From JALHST01 sp038316335 (GTDB taxonomy: Bacteria; Bacteroidota; Bacteroidia; Flavobacteriales; Flavobacteriaceae): a DNA stretch of 64,000 nt. How positions within the stretch are numbered: position 1 is the first letter of the stretch; every line of letters begins with the position of its first letter. Shown here piece by piece: positions 27,282-35,756 of this stretch. The stretch spans positions 27,169-91,168 of the forward strand of contig JBBQAM010000009.1 of the NCBI GenBank assembly GCA_038316335.1, given 5' to 3'. A program made the translations under genes and the position numbers. The notes beneath the pieces are model-generated. The model was given only the letters and a program-made list of their open reading frames with translations, did no database searches and was not told the origin of the DNA.

Positions 27282-28640
27282 ATGAAAAGGAACGATTTTA
27301 TAAAAAAAACCACCTTGGTAATAACTGGAGGTATTTTAACCTCTTATACGTCGTGTATTGATAGTAAGAAAGGTGATTCTGTCGCAGAACCATCAGGAAG
27401 AAAAAACTGGGCGGGCAATTATAGCTATCAGGCAGAAAATCTGTATGAACCTGGTTCTTTGGATGAAGTACGACAATTGGTCAATAAATTAGACAAACAA
27501 AAGGCATTGGGTTCAACGCATTGTTTTAATGATATCGCCGATAGCCCGAAAGACCAGATATCAACCAAAAAATTGAACAAGGTCGTTGATTTAAATACTC
27601 AAAATAAAACCTTCACAATTGAGGCAGGAGCCCGATATGGAGACTTTGCCACTTCCTTGCACGAACAGGGTTTCGCCTTGCACAATCTGGCCTCCTTGCC
27701 CCATATTTCGGTGGCCGGGGCTTGTGCAACGGCCACCCATGGTTCAGGGGTCAATAATGGCAATTTGGCAACCCAAGTACTTTCAGTGGAGCTGGTAACC
27801 CCTGATGGAAATGTGGTAAACCTAGACCGATCCCACCGCGATTTTCCTGCCGTCGTCGTTGGGTTAGGAGCCTTTGGTATCATAACAAAAGTTACCTTGG
27901 CAGTTCAGGATACCTTTGATGTCAGACAGGATGTGTTTCTTGACCTACCCTTGGAATCTGTAGTGTCGCATTTCGATGCCATTATGTCAAGCGGTTATAG
28001 TGTGAGTTTGTTTACCGACTGGATGAATAAGAAGGTAAGTGAAGTATGGATTAAAAGAAGAACGGATGCCGAAATAACCGATTTGGGCATTGATTTTTAT
28101 GGTGCGAAGGCCGCCACGCAAAATATTCATCCCATTGCCGAGCTATCGGCTGAAAACTGTACCGAACAAATGGGGGTACCAGGCCCATGGTATAATCGTT
28201 TGCCCCACTTTAAAATGGGATTTACCCCAAGTGCCGGCAAAGAATTACAATCCGAATATTTTATCCCGCGCGAACATGCAGTTGAGGCCCTTCTTGCGAT
28301 AGAAAAAATGAGGGATGAAATATACCCGCATATAATGATTTCTGAAATCAGATCGATCGCGGCCGATAACTTTTGGATGAGTCCGTGCTATCGCCAAGAT
28401 TGTATCACTCTTCACACTACTTGGAAACAAAAACCCAAGGAGGTGCTTGCTTTGTTGCCTAAAATTGAAGCCAAACTTGCGCCTTTTAATGTCAAACCTC
28501 ATTGGGGTAAACTGTTTACGATCGATCCTAAAATATTGCAAGGTCGCTATGAAAAACACGCAGACTTTTTGGCATTGGCCAAAGCCTATGACCCTAACGG
28601 CAAGTTTAGGAATGGCTACCTGAATAGAAATATCTATTAG
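27282..28640 (+). CDS. FAD-linked oxidase, alditol / lactone oxidase type
   Basis: A 452-residue VAO-family flavoprotein. The FAD-binding PCMH domain has GSTHCFND at about 77-84, where His80 fits the residue that binds FAD covalently in alditol oxidases. It also has ISVAGACATATHGSGVNNGNLA (about 145-166) and VVGLGAFGIITKVTL. The C-terminal domain ends in RPHWGK-like NVKPHWGKLF and FRNGYLNRNIY, the D-arabinono-1,4-lactone oxidase (ALO) family end. The N-terminus has a hydrophobic segment and a possible lipobox cysteine at 25 (YTSC, imperfect), so it may be exported. Probably oxidises a polyol or aldonolactone and makes hydrogen peroxide. Confidence 0.88.
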   Translation: MKRNDFIKKTTLVITGGILTSYTSCIDSKKGDSVAEPSGRKNWAGNYSYQAENLYEPGSLDEVRQLVNKLDKQKALGSTHCFNDIADSPKDQISTKKLNKVVDLNTQNKTFTIEAGARYGDFATSLHEQGFALHNLASLPHISVAGACATATHGSGVNNGNLATQVLSVELVTPDGNVVNLDRSHRDFPAVVVGLGAFGIITKVTLAVQDTFDVRQDVFLDLPLESVVSHFDAIMSSGYSVSLFTDWMNKKVSEVWIKRRTDAEITDLGIDFYGAKAATQNIHPIAELSAENCTEQMGVPGPWYNRLPHFKMGFTPSAGKELQSEYFIPREHAVEALLAIEKMRDEIYPHIMISEIRSIAADNFWMSPCYRQDCITLHTTWKQKPKEVLALLPKIEAKLAPFNVKPHWGKLFTIDPKILQGRYEKHADFLALAKAYDPNGKFRNGYLNRNIY

Positions 28641-28976
28641 ATTTTGTTTGACCCATAAGACCATCGGGAAGAATAAACTCGCACTTTTATTTGGCAAATA
28701 CGAATGACTGCAATAGTTACTGGTTTTGACTATGATAATTTACAAACCACGCTTATGAAGAACTCATGCCCGGCTGGTGACTATCACGATGAATGCCCCA
28801 GGAACTTGAACATGGCTTATCGGTCGCTGAAGCGACCGAATTTTTGGCTCATATCACTTAGGATATTTCTATATTAAACAAGGCCGTCCCGTTATGCCGA
28901 AGGTATGCTGCCGATTATTTCTAAATTTACAAATGATCAGAACCTATCTTTAAATAAAAATCCAATCACTAAATTC
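28641..28976. other. Intergenic stretch with one terminator-like hairpin
   Basis: A 336-base gap between the flavin oxidase and the phosphotriesterase-like gene. I see no convincing ORF. A GC-rich hairpin at 28820-28845 stands out. The frame of the downstream gene stays open upstream to 28905, but the lipoprotein signal marks the real start at 28977. Confidence 0.55.
28820..28845 (+). terminator. Terminator-like hairpin
   Basis: An 8-bp perfect stem TCGGTCGC / GCGACCGA with a TGAA loop, followed by ATTTTT. It lies about 180 bases past the oxidase stop, unusually far, so it may close a longer 3' UTR or a separate short transcript. Confidence 0.5.
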
Positions 28977-29999
28977 ATGAACAAGCACCCAATTTTAAAT
29001 CTTTTCGCCGGATTATTATTATTAGGGTGTGGCAATTCAAGATTTATACAACAACCGCACATACAGCATGTAGCTGGTAAAAACCTATCGGAAGTCGATC
29101 AAGTATGGTTGTCACACGAACATGTTTTGGTAGATTTTATTGGGGCCGATAGCATACGGCCCGCCGATTGGAACCACGATGCGATTCTTAATGTCGTATT
29201 ACCATATTTCGAGGTACTCAAGGATTTTAAGGTAGCTTATTTTGTGGATGCCACGCCGAATTACCTAGGAAGGGATCCCATATTACTTGAAAAAATTGCT
29301 GCACGTACCGGTATCAGGATTATCACCAATACGGGGCTTTATGGGGCGCGGCATAATAAATTTCTACCGGATTATGTACGGGATATAACAGAAGAAGAGC
29401 TTGCGGAAATGTGGATTGAGGAATATCGCGAAGGAATAAATGGCACTTCCGTTAGACCCGGCTTTATAAAGATCGGTATTGATTCCTCTGATCCTTTGGA
29501 TACCCTACAACAAAAGTTGGTCAAAGCGGCAGCCCTTACCCACTTGAAAACAGGATTAACGATAGCATCCCATACGGGAGAAGCCAGAGGCCTTTGGCCA
29601 CAATTACAAATCCTCAGGGAAATGGGCGTTTCTCCGGAAGCCTTTATTTGGGTACATGCCCAATCAGAACCTGACCCTGATAATTATCACAAGGCGGCCG
29701 AGAAAGGTTGCTGGATAAGTCTTGATGGTTTGGGATGGGAACTGGAAAACCATATTGAAAAACTGAAGTTTGCAAAAAAGAACGGCATTTTGGATCATAT
29801 TCTAATTTCCCATGATGCCGGATGGTACGATCCGCAACAAATAAATCAATCGATTACACCCTACACGGCTATTTTCAAGAAACTATTACCAACGCTACAA
29901 TCGGAGGGATTCACAGATGAAGAAATTAAGGGATTAATATCCGTCAATCCTTCAAAGGCTTTCTCGATTGCAGTCAGGACCCCACCTGCGGACAAGTAA
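28977..29999 (+). CDS. Phosphotriesterase-like metal-dependent hydrolase, lipoprotein
   Basis: A 340-residue amidohydrolase-superfamily protein of the phosphotriesterase (PTE) group. The signal ends in LLGC (lipid Cys18). Binuclear metal ligands are recognisable: the HxH pair His47/His49 in LSHEHV, the bridging carboxylated Lys in PGFIKIGIDSS, His in ASHTGEA, His in WVHAQSEPD and the Asp in ISHDAGW. All ligands are present, so it should be an active metal hydrolase. PTE-like lactonases, phosphotriesterases and sugar-acid lactonases share this fold; the substrate is unknown. The upstream extension to 28905 lacks a signal function and was rejected. Confidence 0.88.
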   Translation: MNKHPILNLFAGLLLLGCGNSRFIQQPHIQHVAGKNLSEVDQVWLSHEHVLVDFIGADSIRPADWNHDAILNVVLPYFEVLKDFKVAYFVDATPNYLGRDPILLEKIAARTGIRIITNTGLYGARHNKFLPDYVRDITEEELAEMWIEEYREGINGTSVRPGFIKIGIDSSDPLDTLQQKLVKAAALTHLKTGLTIASHTGEARGLWPQLQILREMGVSPEAFIWVHAQSEPDPDNYHKAAEKGCWISLDGLGWELENHIEKLKFAKKNGILDHILISHDAGWYDPQQINQSITPYTAIFKKLLPTLQSEGFTDEEIKGLISVNPSKAFSIAVRTPPADK

Positions 30000-30113
30000 G
30001 ACAAAAGTGCAAAGGTGGCTTACCTAGAAAATTATAAGTACCAATAGGACATCATTTTATTAATCCCCGAGCATTCGGCAGTCAATGTAATGAATGGTAT
30101 TTAATAGGCATGT

Positions 30114-30136
30114 TCCAGCAGTCGTCTGCTGGATTT
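30114..30136 (-). terminator. Weak terminator between convergent genes
   Basis: An 8-bp perfect stem TCCAGCAG / CTGCTGGA with a 4-base loop, 10 bases beyond the stop of the minus-strand oxidoreductase. Only short T/A runs flank it, so termination is uncertain. Confidence 0.4.
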
Positions 30137-30143
30137 CATCAAA

Positions 30144-31481
30144 TTATACATTTTCAGGGACCACGAATCCGTTACGATAATTGCGAGTTAGCATCGTATC
30201 TGCTTCCGGGTCGTTCACAAAAGTCTCCGCATGGGGGTTGAATGTCAAGACGCGGTCTAATCGGTAGGCGATGTTGCCAAGATGGGCCAATCCGGAGGCA
30301 AGGTGGGCTGTTTCGACAGGGCCATTAAGCAGCGTTTTATCATGTTTGCGAACCGCCTCTATAAAATTGGCGAAATGTGCATCGGTGCCGCCATCGCCCC
30401 GATCCATTCCAGTTCCCGATTTTCCGCCATCATCGCCCGACTTACCTGGTTCCCTGTTTTCCCCTAAATAGGTTTTATATTTATCATAGCCATCTACTAC
30501 CAAGATGCCCTTATCCCCGTAGAAAATATTACCGACGGTAGCTCCTTCCTCGGTATTTGTACACCAAGGGCGTACTTCAAATTGTATGATTTTGCGTTCC
30601 TCCGGATAATGATACACGGAGGTAAGGACTTCGGGGACTTCTTTGCAATCGTCCCAAAGAAACTTCCCACCCATTGAGGTTATTTTTGTGGGAAGGCCCA
30701 CATCCAATCCCCACATGCACAAATCGGTTTCATGAATGCCCTGGTTTCCTACGTCGCCATTGCCATAATCCCAATGCCAGTGCCAATTGTAATGTACCAG
30801 ATTTCTTGTAAATGGCCTCTTAGGGGCTGGTCCTGTCCACAAGTCATAATCGATACCGGCAGGAACTGGTGAGAAACCCTGATCCCCGATATCGCCCCTC
30901 CATCGAAATACAAGCCCTCTCGCCATATAGACGCGACCTATATAGCCATCACGTAGTAATTCGATGGCCTCGTTGATCGCCGGTGAACTTCTAAGTTGCA
31001 CCCCATGCTGTACAATGCGGTCATATTTTTGGGCAGCTTCGACCATTTTGCGCCCTTCCCATATATTGTGCGAACCCGGCTTTTCAACATAAACATCCTT
31101 ACCTGCCTGGCAGGCCCAAATAGCAGAAAGCGCATGCCAGTGATTGGGGGTTGCTATTGATACCACATCGATATCCTTGTTATCCATTACCCGCCTTAGA
31201 TCTTGCTCGAGCCCAACTTCTTGGTTGTACGTTTCCTTGAACGATTTCTGACGCTCTTTTAACAGATTCATATCAGGATCACATAAGGTCATAATACGCA
31301 CATTATCCTGGGCCATGAAACTTTTGATATGACTCTTGCCACGACCGTTCACTCCTAAAATCGCCGCATTGATGCGGTCATTGGCGCCAAATACACTTGA
31401 TGAAATTATGGTAGGTGCCGCAATTACCGCGGTTCCCGCTGCAGCCGTTTTCTTAATAAAAGATCTTCTTGTTGATTTCAT
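30144..31481 (-). CDS. Gfo/Idh/MocA family oxidoreductase, Tat-exported
   Basis: A 445-residue NAD(P)-dependent oxidoreductase with a twin-arginine signal (TRRSFIKK at residues 4-11). The Rossmann domain has AAILGVNGRGKSH (about 35-47), SIATPNHWHALSAIWAC and VEKPGSHN, where the Lys of EKP is the catalytic-region lysine of the family. The C-terminal domain has the HWHWDYGNGDVGNQGIHETDL-type segment typical of Bacteroidota and Planctomycetes periplasmic members that act on sugars or glycosides with bound cofactor. Monocistronic. A 14-bp palindrome lies about 234 bases upstream of its start. Confidence 0.92.
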   Translation of the reverse strand: MKSTRRSFIKKTAAAGTAVIAAPTIISSSVFGANDRINAAILGVNGRGKSHIKSFMAQDNVRIMTLCDPDMNLLKERQKSFKETYNQEVGLEQDLRRVMDNKDIDVVSIATPNHWHALSAIWACQAGKDVYVEKPGSHNIWEGRKMVEAAQKYDRIVQHGVQLRSSPAINEAIELLRDGYIGRVYMARGLVFRWRGDIGDQGFSPVPAGIDYDLWTGPAPKRPFTRNLVHYNWHWHWDYGNGDVGNQGIHETDLCMWGLDVGLPTKITSMGGKFLWDDCKEVPEVLTSVYHYPEERKIIQFEVRPWCTNTEEGATVGNIFYGDKGILVVDGYDKYKTYLGENREPGKSGDDGGKSGTGMDRGDGGTDAHFANFIEAVRKHDKTLLNGPVETAHLASGLAHLGNIAYRLDRVLTFNPHAETFVNDPEADTMLTRNYRNGFVVPENV

Positions 31482-32152
31482 TTGCTCATTTATTTGGTTA
31501 TTCTAATTTTTCATGGGTACTATCAAGACAATTGCTTCAATTTTCTACTCTAAGGTTTTTTCCAAGCATGACATACACCAACTAATATGGAGGAAAAGTC
31601 CCTAATATCAGTAAATCAAGGAACACAACTTTATTAGGGTGAACTATTTTCTTTAGGAGATACTAAAATAGCTGTGTGCCGTTTTACTAAGGAAAGTTAA
31701 ACTTTTTATTTGTACGTTAACGTTAACGAATCCGATTTTTATCATTTTTATAGGCTTATAACCAGGTACAAAAAGTTCATTTGTAGGGCGGAACAGATAG
31801 CCTAGCGATTTACTCACTTACCTTGTCACCTATTATAGGTACTAAAGCACCAATATTCAGAACAATATTCAAAAGAGGCGATAGTCTCTTTTGGGGAATT
31901 TCATATCTTTAGTTGGCTCCCTCCATATAAGAGCATTCGAGACCAACAAAATTCAAGGCGGGGAAAGTCTTCCATGGTAGCTTTTCTTGAAACTTAATCA
32001 GAAAAATCCTTAAGAAGATGGCAATAGCAGCTCGATTATTATGGTTCGTCCTTTTTTTTAGTGGTGGGTTTCGACACCTGGTCGGCCGCGCCCATAACAG
32101 TTTATGAAAATAAAATACATGTTAACTTAAAGATACCAAAAATAGGAATATT
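31482..32152. other. Long intergenic stretch with palindrome, hairpin and possible gene remnant
   Basis: A 671-base gap. It contains a perfect 14-bp palindrome at 31715-31728 and an imperfect hairpin at 31871-31892 (AAAAGAG / CTCTTTT). A segment at about 31932-31964 resembles the leader of the DUF6090 gene at 32677. A short frame at 31991-32107 encodes NLIRKILKKMA followed by a stop after 29 residues from its ATG, possibly the decayed start of a DUF6090-like gene. No intact gene is supported. Confidence 0.55.
31715..31728. promoter_or_regulatory. 14-bp perfect palindrome, operator-like
   Basis: CGTTAACGTTAACG reads identically on both strands, is a tandem of CGTTAA, and has the central CG often seen in LacI-family operators. 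It lies between the divergent Gfo/Idh/MocA and VOC genes, about 234 bases from the former's start. Confidence 0.5.
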
Positions 32153-32524
32153 ATGAAATTAGGAGCTTTTTCAATAAGTCTAAGTGTCAAGGACATTCGG
32201 GCCTCAAAAGAATTTTATGAGCACCTCGGATTTTCAATATTAGCAGGGGATTTGGAAAAAAATTACCTTATCATGAAAAATGAAAATGCGCTTATCGGAT
32301 TGTTTCAAGGGATGTTTGTAGGCAACATCCTGACATTTAATCCGGGTTGGGACGAAAATGGGAAGAACATCGCCGATTTTGAGGATATTCGAAAAATACA
32401 GCAACGCTTAAAAAGCAGCGGAATAAAAATTGACAATGAAGTTGATGAAAATACCAATGGCCCGGCAAGTCTTATGATTCCTGATCCTGACGGAAATATG
32501 ATTCTGCTCGATCAGCATCGCTAG
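32153..32524 (+). CDS. VOC superfamily (glyoxalase/bleomycin resistance-like) protein
   Basis: A 123-residue vicinal-oxygen-chelate protein with two beta-alpha-beta-beta-beta modules. The first begins FSISLSVKDIRASKEFYEHLGF; the last strand is PASLMIPDPDGNMILLDQH. Potential metal positions of the fold are not all occupied by His/Glu, so it may bind rather than catalyse. Substrate unknown. A hairpin 10-34 bases after the stop (32535-32558) may end the transcript. Confidence 0.88.
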   Translation: MKLGAFSISLSVKDIRASKEFYEHLGFSILAGDLEKNYLIMKNENALIGLFQGMFVGNILTFNPGWDENGKNIADFEDIRKIQQRLKSSGIKIDNEVDENTNGPASLMIPDPDGNMILLDQHR

Positions 32525-32534
32525 GTAAAGTAGG

Positions 32535-32558
32535 CTTTCTCGATGTATTCCGAGAAAG
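32535..32558 (+). terminator. Hairpin after the VOC gene
   Basis: An 8-bp perfect stem CTTTCTCG / CGAGAAAG with an 8-base loop, 10 bases past the stop. It has no T tract, so it may stabilise the 3' end rather than terminate intrinsically. Confidence 0.4.
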
Positions 32559-32676
32559 ATCACGCCTTAGTCTATAATTAAATGGAATTTTCCTTTCTAT
32601 AAATGAAATTACGTTTTATCCTATTGTCATGTAGCTCCGAGTTTGAGAGCACTAGCGACCAACCAAATTAGAACCT

Positions 32677-33474
32677 ATGATCAACCTTTTTAGTAAGATT
32701 CGACAACGATTACGTACCAATAACAATCCTATACACCCTACTCCCGGCACAGGAAGGCTTAACAAGTTTGGAAAATACATACTCTATGCCCTGGGAGAGA
32801 TCCTACTTGTGGTCATTGGAATTTTAATAGCCTTGGAGATCAACACTTCACACCAAAACCAAATCGATAAAAAGACCGAAATTTACTATCTAAATCAAAT
32901 GCGGAATGACTTGGTGGCGGATAGTCTTATCCTGTATCATAAAAAAATTGAATTTGAAAGCAATCTTCCCATTATCGAAAATTTTCTTGCCGAACTGCAT
33001 AAGAACAACAACAAAGAAAGTTTTAATAAAGCGATTTTAAGTTATATCAACAATGTATACAAGCCTATATCTTTTGTAAGTAATAATGCGACGTATAATG
33101 AAATGAAGTCAAGTGCCAAGTTGGGCATTATTCATAATAATGAACTAAGAAATAGCATCGTAAATCTTTACAACCATTTGGAGGAATTAAAAAACCTGTA
33201 TTCAACTCAGTATGATTTTATCAGCTCAATCGATGTAAAGTTGATATCAGAAAAAGGTTTGGCCAAATATCACAAAGTTCAAAGTTCCCTATTTTCCCAA
33301 TACCATTCCGAGGATGAATTATATCATTTAAAAAATTTCACAGCCGAATTTGAAAGCAATTTGGCAAATTGGCATTGGACTACCTTGGAAGTTCTTCCCG
33401 TTATAGCCACTCAAATACAGGAACTGCACGGAGTAATCTACGAGATAAATACATACCTTAAAAATGCCAAATAA
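32677..33474 (+). CDS. DUF6090 family membrane-anchored protein
   Basis: A 265-residue protein of a Flavobacteriia-rich family. A basic N-terminus (MINLFSKIRQRLR) is followed by one transmembrane helix with the family signature KYILYALGEILLVVIGILIALEIN (about 30-53; first and last parts most conserved). A long helical, probably periplasmic domain follows (about 54-265) with coiled-coil-like heptads. Family function unknown. Such genes often occur in several copies per genome; a possible decayed second copy lies just upstream at about 31.93-32.11 kb. Confidence 0.88.
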   Translation: MINLFSKIRQRLRTNNNPIHPTPGTGRLNKFGKYILYALGEILLVVIGILIALEINTSHQNQIDKKTEIYYLNQMRNDLVADSLILYHKKIEFESNLPIIENFLAELHKNNNKESFNKAILSYINNVYKPISFVSNNATYNEMKSSAKLGIIHNNELRNSIVNLYNHLEELKNLYSTQYDFISSIDVKLISEKGLAKYHKVQSSLFSQYHSEDELYHLKNFTAEFESNLANWHWTTLEVLPVIATQIQELHGVIYEINTYLKNAK

Positions 33475-33615
33475 AGCCGCAATTAAACTTCATGCATCGG
33501 TAAAGCCATCAAAACAAAAAAACATTGTCAGTCCCGAATCGAAATTGAGTAAAGGAACATCGCAATTAATTTCGAATATCTTACAAAAACATGTTTAAGT
33601 TATAACGAAATTCAT

Positions 33616-34656
33616 ATGAGAGCCTTACTTTTTGAATCCTTCCAAGGACCCCTATTTGTTGAGCATGTTCAAGATCCCGTTCCAAAAGACCATGGGGTCG
33701 TCGTTAAAGTAAACGCCACCGGTCTGTGCCGTAGTGACTGGCATGGTTGGATGGGGCACGACCCGGATATCGTTTTACCCCATGTACCTGGTCATGAATT
33801 GGCAGGAACCATTGTCTCACTTGGCAAAAAAGTGCAAAATTTTAAGGTCGGAGACCGGATTACCGTACCTTTTGTCTGTGCATGTGGCCGTTGTAGCCAA
33901 TGCCATTCCGGGAATCATCAGGTGTGTGACAATCAATCACAACCTGGTTTTACCCATTGGGGTTCGTTCGCCGAATATGTTGCCTTGGACTATGCAGACA
34001 CCAATCTTTTGCACATCCCCGAAGAAATTGACGATATTACCGCAGCAACCTTGGGATGCCGATTTATCACCGCATTTAGGGCAATCGTCGAACAAGGAAA
34101 AGTAACCGGTGGCCACTATGTCGCCATACATGGATGTGGTGGAGTAGGTTTGTCTGCGGTTATGATCGCGAATGCCCTGGGCGCCCAGGTAATCGCCATT
34201 GATATCAATGAAGAGGCCTTGGTTTTGGCCAAGGAATTGGGAGCCTTCGCGACCATCAATGCCGCGCAAACCACGAATGTCGTCGATCTTGTGAAAAGCA
34301 TGACCCACGGTGGCGCCCATGTGTCTTTGGATGCATTGGGAAGCGCCGGTACTTGCTTTAATTCGGTTGCCAATCTTAGAAAACGGGGCAAACACATTCA
34401 AGTGGGATTAATGACCGGAGATCACCGACATCCTAAAGTCCCTATGGATCTGGTTTTGGCCAGCGAACTCGAAATTATTGGCAGTCATGGGATGCAGGCA
34501 CATAAATATCCGGAAATGATGGCCATGATAAAAAACGGAAAACTCCATCCAGAAAAACTCATTGAAAAGACCATTTCGCTCGAAGACGCTATCATAGCCC
34601 TGCCAAACATGGATAAATTTGATCATAAAGGCGTTCTGGTAATCAATTCGTTTTAA
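33616..34656 (+). CDS. Zinc-dependent alcohol dehydrogenase family protein
   Basis: A 346-residue medium-chain dehydrogenase. Catalytic zinc ligands lie in GLCRSDWHGW (Cys) and GHELAGTI (His-Glu). The structural zinc site is CACGRCSQCHSGNHQVC (about 95-111, four Cys). The Rossmann motif is GCGGVGLSAVMIANALGA (about 174-191), and the Asp at the end of beta-2 (AIDIN) suggests NAD over NADP. Oxidises or reduces an alcohol / aldehyde in the cytoplasm; exact substrate unknown. No partner genes. Confidence 0.93.
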   Translation: MRALLFESFQGPLFVEHVQDPVPKDHGVVVKVNATGLCRSDWHGWMGHDPDIVLPHVPGHELAGTIVSLGKKVQNFKVGDRITVPFVCACGRCSQCHSGNHQVCDNQSQPGFTHWGSFAEYVALDYADTNLLHIPEEIDDITAATLGCRFITAFRAIVEQGKVTGGHYVAIHGCGGVGLSAVMIANALGAQVIAIDINEEALVLAKELGAFATINAAQTTNVVDLVKSMTHGGAHVSLDALGSAGTCFNSVANLRKRGKHIQVGLMTGDHRHPKVPMDLVLASELEIIGSHGMQAHKYPEMMAMIKNGKLHPEKLIEKTISLEDAIIALPNMDKFDHKGVLVINSF

Positions 34657-34863
34657 CCAGATTTGAAAAATAGGAGCTACCTTGATCGGTGTCAACAATG
34701 CATTGCACGATGATTTTTAAAGGCTATATTATGGCTTATCCCTTTATTTTGTAACTTTCTTCTTAAAATATTTGGGCCCTATTCAGTGACCCAAAGGAAG
34801 ATTATCCCCTCGGTGATACTCCTTGGTGCAACCTGATGATCGAAAATCGATATATAAAATAAA

Positions 34864-35138
34864 ATGATGGAAATGTTAAACAATCATATAAAAACTGTCA
34901 GAGTTGCGGCATTTCGTTGAAGAAGGATGAGAAAGGCGGAGGCACCAATAAAGATGCTGGCAAGAGTGCCCTATATTGCTCTAATTGTTATGAGAACGGG
35001 CAATTCACCGCTCCCAGTATGACCGTAGATGAGATACAGTTGTTGGTAAAAGGTAAATTAAAGGATTTCGGATTTCCAGGTTTCATTTCCGGTTTATTCA
35101 CAAAAAGAATCCCAAAATTAGAACGTTGGAAAAATTAA
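34864..35138 (+). CDS. Zinc-ribbon protein, apparent frameshift near the start
   Basis: The frame ending at 35138 encodes NCQSCGISLKKDEKGGGTNKD, then CSNCYENG, then TVDEIQLLVKGKL and a C-terminal FTKRIPKLERW, the pattern of the small putative zinc-ribbon proteins whose family begins a few residues before CQSCGMPL. In that frame there is no start codon upstream of CQSCG, only a stop at 34860. The ATGs at 34864/34867/34873 are in the neighbouring frame. They would join it if the A5 run at 34890-34894 had one more A, giving MMEMLNNHIKNCQSCG. The alternative TTG start at 34917 would lose the first CxxC. Either a real single-base loss, a sequencing error, or -1 slippage. Confidence 0.65.
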
Positions 35139-35157
35139 AATCTAAAACTAAAATGCT

Positions 35158-35445
35158 ATGGCGACTAAAATGCAGCTTATTCATCCTGCAGGCAAAAAAG
35201 CGGTGCGTATGGAGGATATTAAATACGACATCCTCAAGAAATACCTTTTACAATGCTTGCAGTCTCATGGCGAGGCCACGCACAATGAACTGCAAAATTA
35301 TGTACAAGGTGCTTTCGTCAAGGACCAAATTGTTTTCGAAGGTGCAATCGGGTGGCATGCCGAATGGGTCAAACTTGACTTAGAGTCACGGGGGATTATA
35401 AAACGAAATACCAATAAAAACCCGGTAACCTATTCCATTGTATGA
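35158..35445 (+). CDS. Small winged-helix-like protein of unknown function
   Basis: A 95-residue protein: KMQLIHPAGKKAVRMEDIKYDILKKYLLQCLQSHGEATHNELQNYVQG, then WHAEWVKLDLESRGIIKRNTNKNPVTYSIV. The order helix-helix-recognition helix-beta wing matches DNA-binding or protein-binding winged helices, and the HPxGKKxVRM start recurs in small uncharacterised bacterial proteins (possibly DUF6958). I do not recognise a specific function. It starts 19 bases after the zinc-ribbon gene and overlaps the next gene by ATGA. Confidence 0.75.
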   Translation: MATKMQLIHPAGKKAVRMEDIKYDILKKYLLQCLQSHGEATHNELQNYVQGAFVKDQIVFEGAIGWHAEWVKLDLESRGIIKRNTNKNPVTYSIV

Positions 35446-35732
35446 AGGTTTCCCACCCAAAGACGTTCAATATAATGGCCGTAGTCCTAATAACGGGTGC
35501 CCTAACCTATCTTTATTATGTGCACGAATCCTTTCCGAAACCGTTGCGGGCAATCACGGCCATATTAGCAACACCAACGGTCATTGCTTCAGGTATTTCA
35601 CATTATTTACATCTAGGCATACCGGTGTATGAAACGCCATGGGCTATTTTTATTTCCAACCTAACCGCCGCTCTGGTAATCGTATATCTCGTTACTAGAA
35701 TTTCTAAAATAAAGAAACGCTATCCTACCTAA
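35442..35732 (+). CDS. Small two-helix membrane protein
   Basis: A 96-residue protein with hydrophobic segments at about 9-26, 38-54 and 66-84, so two or three membrane helices. Unrecognised family. Its ATG overlaps the stop of the preceding winged-helix-like gene (ATGA), which indicates translational coupling and a shared context with it. Confidence 0.7.
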   Translation: MKVSHPKTFNIMAVVLITGALTYLYYVHESFPKPLRAITAILATPTVIASGISHYLHLGIPVYETPWAIFISNLTAALVIVYLVTRISKIKKRYPT

Positions 35733-35756
35733 AATATATGCCCAATTTCTTTGTAC

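Noticed and set aside
32018..32107. A 29-residue hydrophobic frame starting MAIAARLLWF
   Set aside because: Too short, no family and no RBS; kept only as part of the possible DUF6090 remnant.
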